Notes: generated by a model from the letters alone, not told the origin. 39,175 nt of DNA from Halalkalicoccus paucihalophilus (GCF_001593955.1 NZ_LTAZ01000023.1:1-39175), one strand, 5' to 3'. Counted from the first letter of the stretch, positions 23,971 through 32,598 are shown. A program made the numbers and translations.

Positions 23971-25347
23971 ATGCGACGTTTTACCGCAAGCATCGGCGCG
24001 ATAGTGGTACTTGTCCTGCTCTCGTCGGTGATCCTGCCAGGGGTCGCACTCGGCCAGGTGGGCGGTGGGACGGCCAACGATGATGGAAACACGACAAGCG
24101 CGAACGAATCGGAAACGTCGGATCGCCTCGAGACGGCGGTGAACTCGGGGAACGCGAACAGTAACGAATCCGGCAACTCGACCGCCGGAAACGAAAGCGG
24201 TGAGACGGATATGCCCTCGATCGGGACGAACAACGGCGCGGGCGGAACGATCGGCAATAGCGACGGCGGTGATGGTGGGATCTTCAACGTTGAGGAGCGG
24301 GTCAAAAGCCTAATCGACGCGCTCGTTGCCGACGGGATCGCTGGCCTGCAGAAGATTATCGACACACTCGTCGAGGAACTGAACTACCTGCTGTTCAGCC
24401 TGCCAGCGCCCGGCGAGCCAAGTGATCCCATGTCGTGGTATCTCCCTGATAACGGCTGGTGGCCCGACATCATGCGATTCTACGGGATCATGGCCTCGGC
24501 GGCCTTCGCGATCTTCGTCCCGTCGCTCATGCTCGCCATGATCAAGAACGACAGCCGGGAGACGCGAAACCGAGCCCGGTTTGTCCTGAAAGCGATGGGT
24601 ATGGTTCTCGCTGGTCCCTTACTGATCGGGGCATTCCTGCATACGTTCAACGGCGTGAACGTGGCACTCGCGCCCTCGGGGACCGAGTTCCTGAGCACTC
24701 CCCAAGACGCGGCCCAACTCAGTGTCGGGGCGACATTGTTCCTGATCCTGCTGAAGTTCCATGCCGTGATCATTCTCCTCGGCCTCGTGCTCCAGCTCGC
24801 TCAGTTCGTCCTCGTACATGTCGCGGTCGGGATGTGGCCTGCCTCGTGGGGGTTCCGAGCACTTCCTTCGCCGACCTTCGAGGCACTCGGCGAGTTCGGC
24901 GTGAACACGATCCCGCTGCTCGTGCTCCTCAACTTCGGTCAAGTGGCGATTCTCCGGTTACTCTTTGAGATCAACTGGGGAGCGTACGGCTGGGGCGCGG
25001 TGATCGCCGGCCTACTCGGGACGGCCGTCGTGCTTCTACTGACCTTGGTCGGCGCGCCGTACATGCTGTTCAAACAGCAGTGGCAGGCCGTCGGCGTCTC
25101 GATCGGAACCAAACAGGCCAAACAGGCCGGGAGTGACGCAGCGGACTTCGCGTCGGCCAAGTTTGAGAACGTCCGCGCCCGCTTCGACGATTCGGCCCGT
25201 GGATCGGGGAGCAGCGATTCGAGCAGTTCGCAACCCAGTGCGACGTCTCACCGCCTTAGTGGAACACCCTCGTCGGGGCCTCGGGCGTCAACCGATGCCG
25301 GCCGAAACTCCTCGCAAGATATCGACCGGCGGCGGAGGGACCTATGA
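23971..25347 (+). CDS. Polytopic membrane protein with signal peptide (VirB6/TrbL-like)
   Basis: 458 aa. A signal peptide (about 1-29, VLLSSVILPGVALGQ) is followed by an Asn/Ser/Gly/Glu-rich extracellular linker to about residue 105. At least six membrane helices lie between about 170 and 380, among them FAIFVPSLMLAMI, VIILLGLVLQLAQFVLV and TAVVLLLTLVGAPYML. The Ser-rich tail (about 400-458) is cytoplasmic and disordered. A soluble leader plus a clustered membrane core just before a VirB4-like gene is the VirB6/TrbL layout of type IV secretion channels. It starts 6 nt after the preceding gene. Confidence 0.65.
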   Translation: MRRFTASIGAIVVLVLLSSVILPGVALGQVGGGTANDDGNTTSANESETSDRLETAVNSGNANSNESGNSTAGNESGETDMPSIGTNNGAGGTIGNSDGGDGGIFNVEERVKSLIDALVADGIAGLQKIIDTLVEELNYLLFSLPAPGEPSDPMSWYLPDNGWWPDIMRFYGIMASAAFAIFVPSLMLAMIKNDSRETRNRARFVLKAMGMVLAGPLLIGAFLHTFNGVNVALAPSGTEFLSTPQDAAQLSVGATLFLILLKFHAVIILLGLVLQLAQFVLVHVAVGMWPASWGFRALPSPTFEALGEFGVNTIPLLVLLNFGQVAILRLLFEINWGAYGWGAVIAGLLGTAVVLLLTLVGAPYMLFKQQWQAVGVSIGTKQAKQAGSDAADFASAKFENVRARFDDSARGSGSSDSSSSQPSATSHRLSGTPSSGPRASTDAGRNSSQDIDRRRRDL

Positions 25348-25415
25348 TCTCGCTATTAGCGGGTATCGTGCCGACAACTACTGACACCACAACTCAGATC
25401 CAGACCCATGACTGA
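25344..25415 (+). CDS. Possible 23-aa bridging peptide
   Basis: ATG overlaps the previous stop (ATGA) and the frame ends inside the VirB4 start region, so it fills the 60-nt gap and could couple translation. MISLLAGIVPTTT has a short hydrophobic start. Only the coupling supports it. Confidence 0.25.
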   Translation: MISLLAGIVPTTTDTTTQIQTHD

Positions 25416-28400
25416 TACCGACGGAAGTAACGAACCAGCAGACCCGACACAAGTAACGGCCCCAGCAGTGGATACGTCGACCCCAATCTGGCGATGGATC
25501 ACCTTCGAGAACGCCCCGTTCCTGATTCCGACTGTACTCGGTCTCGTGGGCGGGCTTCTCGCGATTCCTCTTCTCGGCTTATTCGTGTCCGGTATCGTGT
25601 GGGTCGCGACGATGGCGTGGACGTCGATGGTCTACTTGGTCGTTCAACAGACCGCGTCTCGAACCCGGCCGATGTGGAAGCTCCAGGACGCAATCGCGTT
25701 CAATCGCCTCCAGCTTGCCATGCCGTGGACGCACGCCGAAGTCGCCGCGAGTCAGATCCATCAAGTTGAGGAACTCTACGACGACGGGACGGTCGAGACC
25801 ACCGACGGGCGGCTCGTCGGGGCCGTCCGATTTGACGGCGTCAATACGGCCGACATGACCGAGCAAGAGCGCAATCGGATGGTCGCGGACCTCTCGGCGG
25901 CGGTCGATGAGGAGATCAAGGACTTTGATTTCCGGTTTTATTCGACGACCGACGACTTCGACCCCGAGCGTATTGTCGGTCAGTACGACCGAGAAGCGCG
26001 CTCACCGCGCCTTCAGCGCGAGCGGATGGCATACGTTCGGGAGATGTTTAACACCGTCTATGAGTGGTTCATCGACGCCGACGAGCCGACGTGGCAGGCC
26101 CGCGAGTGGCGCCACTACGTGATCGTGGAGGCATCGGCCGACGAACAGCGCGCTCAGTACGCCGACCTAGAGGGAGAGGACACAGGCGAGGACGCAACCG
26201 ACGGAATCGACGCGGTCACGTTCAGCGAGATGAGGGACGACCTCGCGGACCGCAAGCGGATTCTTCGGACCGATGTGGCGGGCTCGGTCGCCGACTGTTC
26301 CGCGACCTCGGTCGGCACACAGGAGATGGCAGCGCTGCTTCGACGGTTCTGGTCCGGGCAGTCCCCTACGGACCGCCTTCGCGACGCCGAGGAACAAGAC
26401 GACGAGGCGATCACCCCGACCGAGGCCGTCGACGACTCACAAGTGACCGTCTCGCACTCGGAGGATCAGCTCGCCGAGGACCTCGGAATCGCGGCCTCGC
26501 ACTTTGACGCAACGCGTGGTCTCGTCGAGATCGGCCAGCAAGTCGCCCGGACGTACTGGGTGAGCGGCTGGGATCCCAGCCCCCGCTCGATGTTCCTGCG
26601 TGACCTCTACACCCTTCGCGACGACGTCGACGTCGACGTGTGTATCCACAACCGGGCGCTCGACCGCGACCTCGTGAAAGACGCGCTTCGGTACGACATT
26701 CGCGATCTCAATGTCGAGCAGGCCGACCGTGGCACTGACATCTCTTCGCTCGACGTGAGCGAATCCAAGAAGTCCTACATCCGACTCTATCAGCAACTCG
26801 CGGCCGAAGTGACCCAGCCGTGGGCGATCAACGGCTACATCACTGTTCGCGCGGGCGGCCGCTCAGTCCTCGAGGAGTTCGAGGATGACGTCGCGGAGAC
26901 ACGTGGGTTCGACGTCCTCAAACGCCACCACCTAGAGGACACCGCCGAGTCGATTCGGAAGGCCGTCGGTGGGTCGCCGGCGAACCTCACGCTCGTCGCA
27001 CCGGGACTTCGCCAGAAAGAGGCGTTCGTCGCGTCCTCGCCCATCGGCTTAGACGAGTACACCGACGCCGTCGATGGGACCGACTGGATGCACGGCGTCC
27101 GGCAACTGTTCGGCGCGGAGAACACCGGCGACGTGATCGAAGGCGGTCGATCAACATTGGCCGGCGGCGGAGCTATCGGGGCCATGTTCCCGTTCTGCTC
27201 GGCGATCATCCACGACGAGAACGGCACGCTCTGGGGACGGAACACGCAGAACGGCTCGCCGGTCGTGGTCGACGAGTTCGACCGAGGTTCAAGCGGCCAC
27301 ACGCTGACGATCGGGACAACCAGACACGGGAAAACGTACGCCGAGACGCTGATCGATGGCCGCTGGTTCAACGAACGCGACGACCGCACGCTGATCGTCG
27401 CGGACACCCAGAACGGATTCACGGGGCTGACTGAGTATTGTGACGGGTCACATGTCGTGATCGACGGCAGTACGCCCTTGAACCCGCTTGCGATCAGCGC
27501 ACCCGACGACGCCTATTCAGTCGGTCGTGGCGATTCGGATCCCGTCCGGCTCAAAGTCGAAGAGGTCTCACAGTTCATCACCGGCGTTCTGCGTGCACAG
27601 GGCGTGAGCAACACCGGCGATTACGTTTCCTCGATCGAGGAGATCGCCATGCGGACCTATCGCCGGGCGGGGATCAAACCGGACGACCCCGAATCTCTCG
27701 AGATGGACAGCCCCGACATGACGGACTACCTCGACGTGGCGAGCGACATGATCCACTCGACCGAGGAGTACACGATCTCCGGCCACGAGGCCGAAACGGG
27801 GATCAAACGCGACCGACTCGCCGAACTCCTCGACTATCTCTCGGGCTTCCGCCCGAACGGGAAGTACCACGCGCTGCTCGGTGACGAGGATGAAGATGAG
27901 GATGAGACCACCGACATGGTCGATACGATGGGGCTCGGTCTCGACGACCCGGCCGTCGACATGGTCTATCTCGACCTCTCCGAGACGAACGTCGAGACGT
28001 CGGTGATGCTCCAGCTCGTGCTCGGACAGGTCTCGCAAGCGATTCGGAAAGCACCGGGACAGTCGAAGTTCGTGGCCGACGAGGCCCACGTCCTTATGCA
28101 CGACGAGCGCGCCGTCGACTGGGTTACTCGTGCGGCTCGGGAGTACGCACGCTTCGAGAGTGCGCTGTCGCTGATCAGCCAACACCCCAGCGAGTTCCTC
28201 GCCAGCGGTTCGAGCGACGACAAGGAGGTGTTCAAGGATCAGTGTTCGATCATCCGGTTCTTCCGAACGCCGGGCGTCGACGTCGAAACCCTCGAGCGCT
28301 TCGGCATGAACGCGAAGCAAGCCGACCGCGTCCGGAACGGCCTCGTGACGGGTCGCTCTGGGAAAGGCTACTCGGAGTGTCTCATCAGTCTTCAGGATCA

Positions 28401-28611
28401 CCACGGCTGGATCCCAATGCGCGTCGAAGCCTCGCCATTCGAGGATATGCTACTCAACTACGACCCGAACGGCGGCCTTGAGTTTGCACAGTACGTTGCC
28501 GATGAACACGGCGGCGAACAGTTCGAGCAGCTGGCCGCCAACCTCGAGGACGACCAGGAGGACGAGGACGGGACCGACGCGATCGCGAAGCCCGCACTTG
28601 CCGACGACTAA
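25408..28611 (+). CDS. virB4: VirB4-like conjugative transfer ATPase
   Basis: 1067 aa. Two membrane segments near the N-terminus (about 37-58 and 62-80) recall VirB3 fused to VirB4. A VirB4 N-terminal region follows (about 90-620). Walker A GTTRHGKT is at about 636-643 and Walker B FVADEAH at about 888-894, followed by SLISQHPSEFL, a sensor region typical of HerA/VirB4 ATPases. The enzyme powers pilus assembly or DNA transfer across the membrane as a hexamer. It ends the operon that starts at 23479. Length exceeds the bacterial 800-850 residues because of the N-terminal membrane part and an acidic insertion (GDEDEDEDETTD). Confidence 0.88.
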   Translation: MTDTDGSNEPADPTQVTAPAVDTSTPIWRWITFENAPFLIPTVLGLVGGLLAIPLLGLFVSGIVWVATMAWTSMVYLVVQQTASRTRPMWKLQDAIAFNRLQLAMPWTHAEVAASQIHQVEELYDDGTVETTDGRLVGAVRFDGVNTADMTEQERNRMVADLSAAVDEEIKDFDFRFYSTTDDFDPERIVGQYDREARSPRLQRERMAYVREMFNTVYEWFIDADEPTWQAREWRHYVIVEASADEQRAQYADLEGEDTGEDATDGIDAVTFSEMRDDLADRKRILRTDVAGSVADCSATSVGTQEMAALLRRFWSGQSPTDRLRDAEEQDDEAITPTEAVDDSQVTVSHSEDQLAEDLGIAASHFDATRGLVEIGQQVARTYWVSGWDPSPRSMFLRDLYTLRDDVDVDVCIHNRALDRDLVKDALRYDIRDLNVEQADRGTDISSLDVSESKKSYIRLYQQLAAEVTQPWAINGYITVRAGGRSVLEEFEDDVAETRGFDVLKRHHLEDTAESIRKAVGGSPANLTLVAPGLRQKEAFVASSPIGLDEYTDAVDGTDWMHGVRQLFGAENTGDVIEGGRSTLAGGGAIGAMFPFCSAIIHDENGTLWGRNTQNGSPVVVDEFDRGSSGHTLTIGTTRHGKTYAETLIDGRWFNERDDRTLIVADTQNGFTGLTEYCDGSHVVIDGSTPLNPLAISAPDDAYSVGRGDSDPVRLKVEEVSQFITGVLRAQGVSNTGDYVSSIEEIAMRTYRRAGIKPDDPESLEMDSPDMTDYLDVASDMIHSTEEYTISGHEAETGIKRDRLAELLDYLSGFRPNGKYHALLGDEDEDEDETTDMVDTMGLGLDDPAVDMVYLDLSETNVETSVMLQLVLGQVSQAIRKAPGQSKFVADEAHVLMHDERAVDWVTRAAREYARFESALSLISQHPSEFLASGSSDDKEVFKDQCSIIRFFRTPGVDVETLERFGMNAKQADRVRNGLVTGRSGKGYSECLISLQDHHGWIPMRVEASPFEDMLLNYDPNGGLEFAQYVADEHGGEQFEQLAANLEDDQEDEDGTDAIAKPALADD

Positions 28612-29334
28612 CGCGAGCCCACTTCTCCCGTGGTGGCCATCCCATGCGTGTGCGGTGTGTCACGCATCTCGAGCGAGTACTCGTCCGGAGCCGTCTCCGT
28701 AAGCCCTCTCTAACAATACTGATATGACGGTATAGAGGAAATAGGACACCCTTGACGTACTTCGTCTGGTAGGAAGTTGTTGGTGAATCCTGGGGTGTCC
28801 TGTTCTGATTCGGTGTAACTCTCCCCGCTACTCGGCCCTTCAGCATCCGGAGGCGGTTCTCTCGTGCGTGCGGTATGACGACTGTCCCGAGCGAGCGAGG
28901 GTTCCGGGAGTCAGCTGTGGCACGTATCAGAGGTCAGTTCGTATCTGGAGGATCGATAGATACAGCCAGCCGACTTATCATCATGTGTAACTTTTTCGGC
29001 CTGATTTTCGTCGCGCGAGCCGTCGTTTCGGATCGGATTTTTCGCGCGCTTCTGCGAAGGTGGCTGTGGTATTTTGATTGAGTGCCCTTAGGCACGCCCT
29101 CTAAGAGGATATTGACACCCCCTGTCGAAATATCGAAGCAGGCTGACTTTCGACCGTGAGGCGGTGCGGTCTATCCCGCTGCGGTGGCGGTATCGTATCC
29201 TGCCAGAGCGCCGGAGGCGCGACGGCTGGATTGCGGTCGCGGTTGGAGTACTCTATGGGCTGACCTAGCTAGCCCGTCTGTGCTTGGCCTACAAGATCTC
29301 TTCTTGAACACTGAAATCGCACTGCTCTTCGTGG
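28612..29334. other. Decayed spacer after the transfer operon
   Basis: No firm gene is seen. AGGACACCC/GGGTGTCCT (28743-28751/28793-28801) is a 9-bp perfect dyad with a 41-nt loop and no target duplication. 28852-28875 repeats the GGCGGT...TGCGGT core of 18557 and 20856. Pieces around 29178-29240 (GGTGGCGGTAT; AGGCGCGACGGC) recur at 29850-29880. Confidence 0.5.
28875..29081 (+). CDS. Doubtful small membrane ORF
   Basis: 68 aa with one hydrophobic segment (LIIMCNFFGLIFVARAVV) and a basic tail. It lies in decayed DNA with no promoter or coupling, so it may be a remnant. Confidence 0.25.
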   Translation: MTTVPSERGFRESAVARIRGQFVSGGSIDTASRLIIMCNFFGLIFVARAVVSDRIFRALLRRWLWYFD

Positions 29335-29336
29335 AT

Positions 29337-29413
29337 TGAAAGCGTCCAAAAGGGAAGGGGACGCAGGGCGCCTCTGATATCACTCTGCGTCCCATTTTTG
29401 GATGAGTTCTGTA
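29337..29413 (+). repeat. Hairpin-family repeat R1
   Basis: Shares TGAAAGCG, GGGACGCAGG, CGCCTCTGA, ATCAC and TTGGATGAG with R2 (29543-29620). GGGACGCAG pairs with CTGCGTCCC (29359-29367/29384-29392), presenting GCCTCTGATAT in the loop. Confidence 0.7.
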
Positions 29414-29542
29414 ACCACTGGCTGGCTACTCTCCCATCACAGTAGTGTGTCTAGCAGACTAGCTGCTTATTCGCCTGATGCCAAGACGTATCCCTGTGTA
29501 GAATCATTACAAACTAGGCGCTGATGAACGTGTTCAACACCG

Positions 29543-29620
29543 TGAAAGCGCCCACAAGGGGAGAGGGACGCAGGACGCCTCTGACATCACCCTGTGTCCT
29601 ACTCTTGGATGAGCTTTGTA
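29543..29620 (+). repeat. Hairpin-family repeat R2
   Basis: Second copy, similar along about 78 bp. The stem is kept although bases differ (GGACGCAGG with CCTGTGTCC, using G-U pairs), and the loop carries GCCTCTGACAT. Confidence 0.7.
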
Positions 29621-29696
29621 GCCTCTGACAAGGCTACTATTCCCTTATGCAGCGAGGTGCATAATGTCTTGGATAAATCATTTATTTTAGATATTT

Positions 29697-29821
29697 GGCC
29701 TTGTTGAAACCCTCTTCACGTCTTGCGGTTTCGTATAGCGGTTAGTTTCCACTGTATCGACCGAGAATGGCACGTAGGGCACCGCTTCTGAATGTCAGCA
29801 ACAAAGGATCTCAACAGAGCC
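29697..29821. mobile_element. 125-bp MITE with 8-bp target duplication
   Basis: Ends GGCCTTGTTGAAACCC (29697-29712) and GGATCTCAACAGAGCC (29806-29821) are imperfect 16-bp inverted repeats. The element is flanked by AGATATTT on both sides (29689-29696 and 29822-29829), a perfect 8-bp duplication. It has no gene. The TIR style and 8-bp duplication fit the ISH1 group of the IS5 family. Confidence 0.85.
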
Positions 29822-29891
29822 AGATATTTCATATCAAATAGAGTGCCACAGGCGCGACGGCAGTGTGGTGGCGGTATTCTGTTTCCGTCGA

Positions 29892-30275
29892 TCAGGGGGG
29901 TACTCCGGTGGCCAGTAGTACGAACCCGACGACGAGACTGATCACTCCCATTCCTCCGAATACATACGCTAATTTCTGCTGATTGAGGCTGTAGGGGATT
30001 GAGGCGAATAAGAGTGCAAGAAAAGCTCCATAACAGAACACTGCTATAGTGAGATGGTCATTACCGTAGGCGGTAATGATTGTGAGTGACTGGTGGAATG
30101 CAATGAACAACGGCATGAATAAGAGCCCGAGATAGATCGAAATCGTCTCATTGGAAACTGATATTAAATTCTCATTTTCCTCCTTAACGTAATAGCGGGT
30201 AACTCCAAGTAGCAGGGGGATTAGAATACCAGTTAACTGAACGACACTCATCGCGTAATCAACGTCGGGTGGCAC
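29892..30275 (-). CDS. Four-helix membrane protein
   Basis: 127 aa from GTG 30275. Membrane segments at about 10-27, 45-68, 75-93 and 103-125. The GTG is favoured over ATG 30251 because a minus-strand CCTATAC box (30297-30303) is centred 25 nt upstream, as in leaderless genes. Conserved charged residues are few (YYVKEENEN after helix 1). Function unknown; it stands alone between the MITE and the gene at 30435. Confidence 0.6.
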   Translation of the reverse strand: MPPDVDYAMSVVQLTGILIPLLLGVTRYYVKEENENLISVSNETISIYLGLLFMPLFIAFHQSLTIITAYGNDHLTIAVFCYGAFLALLFASIPYSLNQQKLAYVFGGMGVISLVVGFVLLATGVPP

Positions 30276-30402
30276 GGCTGGTGCATAGTGGCGGGAGTAT
30301 AGGTATTCTTCTGTAATCTTATTTAATGATCTAAGACACTCCCCCCAATTCTCGAGTTCTCGAGGGGTTAACTAGACTAAGACGCCCGAATCGACCATAC
30401 AG

Positions 30403-30413
30403 TTAAATGTATA
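30403..30413 (+). promoter_or_regulatory. TATA box before the gene with in-frame TGA
   Basis: TTAAATGTATA is centred 27 nt before ATG 30435, arguing that 30435 is (or was) the true start even though the frame stops at 30483. Confidence 0.5.
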
Positions 30414-30434
30414 GAGATGGTAATTTTAACCATA

Positions 30435-30866
30435 ATGGCTGGATCCCGCAAAGACCGCGAAGAACTCCTGAAAGAGTCCTTCTGACGAGATTTTGGCAAC
30501 TATACGAAGCAAATGCTGCACCGGATGGAATGGTCAGAAAAGACACGCGGGCCAACGCTCACCGTCCCCTCCGAATCCGCCGAAACCAAATCGATTGAAA
30601 AGCAAATGAAAGACTACTTCTCGTTCGATTCGTCGGATTCGTCCGAAGTCGAGAAGGCGATCGAGGCCGCCCGCGAGGAGCGCGCCGAACTCGCAAAAGT
30701 CGAGAAGGACGTGTTCGGCCCCGAAGACAAAAAGTCGAAAGACGAGAAGTCGCTGGCCGAACTCGAGAGCGAGGTATTCGGCGGGAAATCCCACCCGGCG
30801 CCCCGCTCGAAAATGGAAAAGAGCGATTTGGCCGCTCGCGAAGACGAAGTGTTCGACCGCTATTGA
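30435..30866 (+). pseudogene. Charged helical protein gene interrupted by in-frame TGA
   Basis: ATG 30435 opens MAGSRKDREELLKESF, then TGA (30483-30485), and the same frame continues RDFGNYTKQMLHRMEW to a stop at 30866. A TATA box at the right distance favours the upstream start, so the gene seems to have a nonsense mutation, possibly from TGG. Translation may restart at ATG 30513 to give 117 aa, a charged coiled-coil-like protein with a repeated E-x-E/D-VFG motif (KVEKDVFG, LESEVFGG, REDEVFDR). No function recognised. Confidence 0.5.
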
Positions 30867-30880
30867 GCCGCCCCCTACTC

Positions 30881-31039
30881 ATGAGCGAACAGACGCAACT
30901 CGGAGATTACGAGGACGACGAGGCCGATGCGGACACTCCCGAAAAGGAGACTGTCACGGCGGCCGACCTCGAAACGCTCGCAAAAGTAGTCGAGGGGAAC
31001 ACCAACGCGAGCAGTTACCCGGCGCTAGTCCACTTCTGA
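30881..31039 (+). CDS. Small acidic hypothetical protein
   Basis: 52 aa (MSEQTQLGDYEDD...), strongly acidic first half and a short helix AADLETLAKVVEG. It starts 14 nt after the preceding gene and is probably co-transcribed. No family recognised. Confidence 0.5.
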   Translation: MSEQTQLGDYEDDEADADTPEKETVTAADLETLAKVVEGNTNASSYPALVHF

Positions 31040-31150
31040 TTTCAGAACTAATCACGGGACAGTTGAAGGAATTATTATATGTTCTGTACGAGGGGAAAAA
31101 TACATTCCTGAGGAGCATCTATACTCAATTAGCGGGTGGGAATTGTTAGC

Positions 31151-31176
31151 ATGGGAACACAGGGTGCCTCTGATAT
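31151..31176 (+). repeat. Hairpin-family repeat R3 (loop box)
   Basis: ATGGGAACACAGGGTGCCTCTGATAT differs at only a few positions from R1. Here the enclosing stem is different: GCGGGTGGG (31132-31140) with CCCACCCGC (31189-31197), again leaving GCCTCTGATAT in the loop. Confidence 0.6.
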
Positions 31177-31230
31177 TCCGACTAGTCACCCACCCGCCTT
31201 TGCGACGAGTGTGCCAACTTGTAGAGCACT

Positions 31231-31257
31231 ACTTTTGATTTCTAATCACAAGTGCAA
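31231..31257 (+). repeat. Second copy of the ACTTTTGATT...TCACAAGT motif
   Basis: ACTTTTGATT, TCACAAGT and CAA appear here in the same order as at 1-24, with a 5-nt instead of a 2-nt gap. Possible protein-binding site. Confidence 0.4.
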
Positions 31258-31327
31258 ACCGCATGACGACGGCGACCTGGGTTCAAACAAAGCGTGACTT
31301 ACGGCTGAGTATATAAAAAATGCCAAG

Positions 31328-31373
31328 CCTTGTGCAACATTCGGCCTCTATGAAAGGCGTACGTTGCACAAGG
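31328..31373. repeat. Dyad element 1 (CCTTGTGCAAC / GTTGCACAAGG)
   Basis: Perfect 11-bp arms around a 24-nt centre (31328-31338/31363-31373). Immediately to its left lies GAGTATATAAAAAA, also found at 36256; immediately to its right the reading frame of a 5'-truncated gene begins. Confidence 0.85.
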
Positions 31374-31506
31374 TCAAACAATCCTTCTCGAGGCGCAACT
31401 CCGAGAGACACCGACGCCGGTAACGGCACGGGCTGACGGTGGCGAGACCTGCACGATCGAGGAGCAGGCCGCCGCCGTGGTCCGCGAAGTTGAACGGGGC
31501 GACTGA
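31374..31506 (+). pseudogene. 5'-truncated gene fragment next to dyad 1
   Basis: An open frame without any start codon runs from the right arm of dyad 1 to TGA 31504, ending TIEEQAAAVVREVERGD. It reads like the C-terminus of a normal haloarchaeal acidic protein whose front was lost at the dyad. No other gene is seen between 31040 and 31593. Confidence 0.45.
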
Positions 31507-31593
31507 TCACAATACCCCTGTATGTAGTGGTTGGTGCTGTCTTCAGTTCCCGGTCAGAATAGATGAAGTACCTGTTACGTAGGACGTGCGGAT

Positions 31594-32313
31594 TTATCCG
31601 TCTGTCTCTTTCCAGTCGTCCGGGTCCCCTTCACGGAATTCACCCTTGGCATGGCGCTCGCGGGGCCAGAAGGTGATGCCCAGCAGTACGACGTAGAACA
31701 CACCCACAACGGCAACCACAGCAATCCCGGGGATACGGGCGATTCCAGCGGTTGTGAGCCAGTCTTGGCGCGGCGCGAACGCTGTAATCTTGAAGACCCA
31801 CGCGACCAATAGAACACTGAGTAGAGCAAGGTACACACGCCGGAGCCGGTTTACGAGAGCTTCGTATAACGAGACTTTCAGCGTCGGCCTGCGATAGTCC
31901 CTGCTCAGTTCCGCTCGCCAGTCATGACTTTCAGTGCCTTGGGACGGATCGAGGGCGTTTGCGAACAGGTTCTCTTGGATGACTCGAGCACGAGAGCGAA
32001 AGACATCGTAGTCCCGGTACCGCCGTGCTTCGATGCCCAGAAAGATGGTGACGACAACGATCCCAATCAGCAAGATATAGTGTGGGTTATCGGTACTCGA
32101 AAACGCCCACGTCAAGATTGCTGCCATCAGCGTCACCGCCCACGTCGTCGTCTCGTCGAGGCGCTGCCGCCACGTCCCCACCCGGTCTATCTCTCCGCGA
32201 TAGGCGTGGGCCATCACCGAACCGAGTCCCGTACTGTCGTCAACCATTTCGCGGCCGATCTCCCGTTGATCTGGTGCTGTTGGGTCGAACTCGTCGCTAC
32301 TCGAATCAGTCAT
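31594..32313 (-). CDS. DUF2270 family membrane protein
   Basis: 239 aa. RGEIDRVGTWRQRLDETTTWAVTL followed by paired membrane helices (about 58-95) and GIEARRYRDYDVFRSRARVI is the conserved core of the DUF2270 integral membrane family, common in haloarchaea. A second helix pair lies at about 160-180 and 195-220, and the C-terminus is cytoplasmic and charged. Function of the family is unknown. The gene faces left, with the mobilisation operon starting on the other side of a 468-nt spacer. Confidence 0.75.
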   Translation of the reverse strand: MTDSSSDEFDPTAPDQREIGREMVDDSTGLGSVMAHAYRGEIDRVGTWRQRLDETTTWAVTLMAAILTWAFSSTDNPHYILLIGIVVVTIFLGIEARRYRDYDVFRSRARVIQENLFANALDPSQGTESHDWRAELSRDYRRPTLKVSLYEALVNRLRRVYLALLSVLLVAWVFKITAFAPRQDWLTTAGIARIPGIAVVAVVGVFYVVLLGITFWPRERHAKGEFREGDPDDWKETDG

Positions 32314-32473
32314 AGAGGAGAGACAGCTCCTCGCTCCATAAGCAGTGATGGTGACAGCGTAATCTGAGTATTATATACTGGAAAGTACGAACAGTACGCA
32401 CGTTCTACGTATCAGTAAGGTAACCGAAGTTTGACGTGAAACCAAGTCAGTCAGATCATTCTTTGATACACTC

Positions 32474-32520
32474 CCTTGTGCAACAATCGTCTTTGTGAGA
32501 AGGGGAGATGTTGCACAAGG
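32474..32520. repeat. Dyad element 2, in the spacer before mobC-like gene
   Basis: CCTTGTGCAAC (32474-32484) and GTTGCACAAGG (32510-32520), 25-nt centre. It lies between the divergent DUF2270 and MobC-like genes, where an oriT would be expected. Confidence 0.85.
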
Positions 32521-32558
32521 TGAGACAAATCAAAAATATCAGGTGTATAGACACGTCT

Positions 32559-32598
32559 GGTATGTCCACGGTCTCAGACCGGCCAGGTATGCCCACGG
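32559..32598 (+). repeat. Tandem GGTATGYCCACGG motifs, oriT or operator candidate
   Basis: GGTATGTCCACGG (32559-32571) and GGTATGCCCACGG (32586-32598) are spaced 27 nt apart, with the small hairpin GGTCT-C-AGACC (32570-32580) between them. Position 184 nt upstream of the MobC-like gene suits a MobC or relaxase binding site. The rest of the spacer 32314-32781 holds no gene. Confidence 0.5.

Noticed and set aside
28743..28801. AGGACACCC/GGGTGTCCT as ends of a 59-bp MITE
   Set aside because: No target duplication and no second copy; kept only as an inverted repeat.
29332..29345. GTGGATTGAAAGCG, resembling the end of haloarchaeal CRISPR repeats
   Set aside because: No repeat-spacer periodicity; only two divergent copies about 206 bp apart, better explained as the R1/R2 hairpin family.
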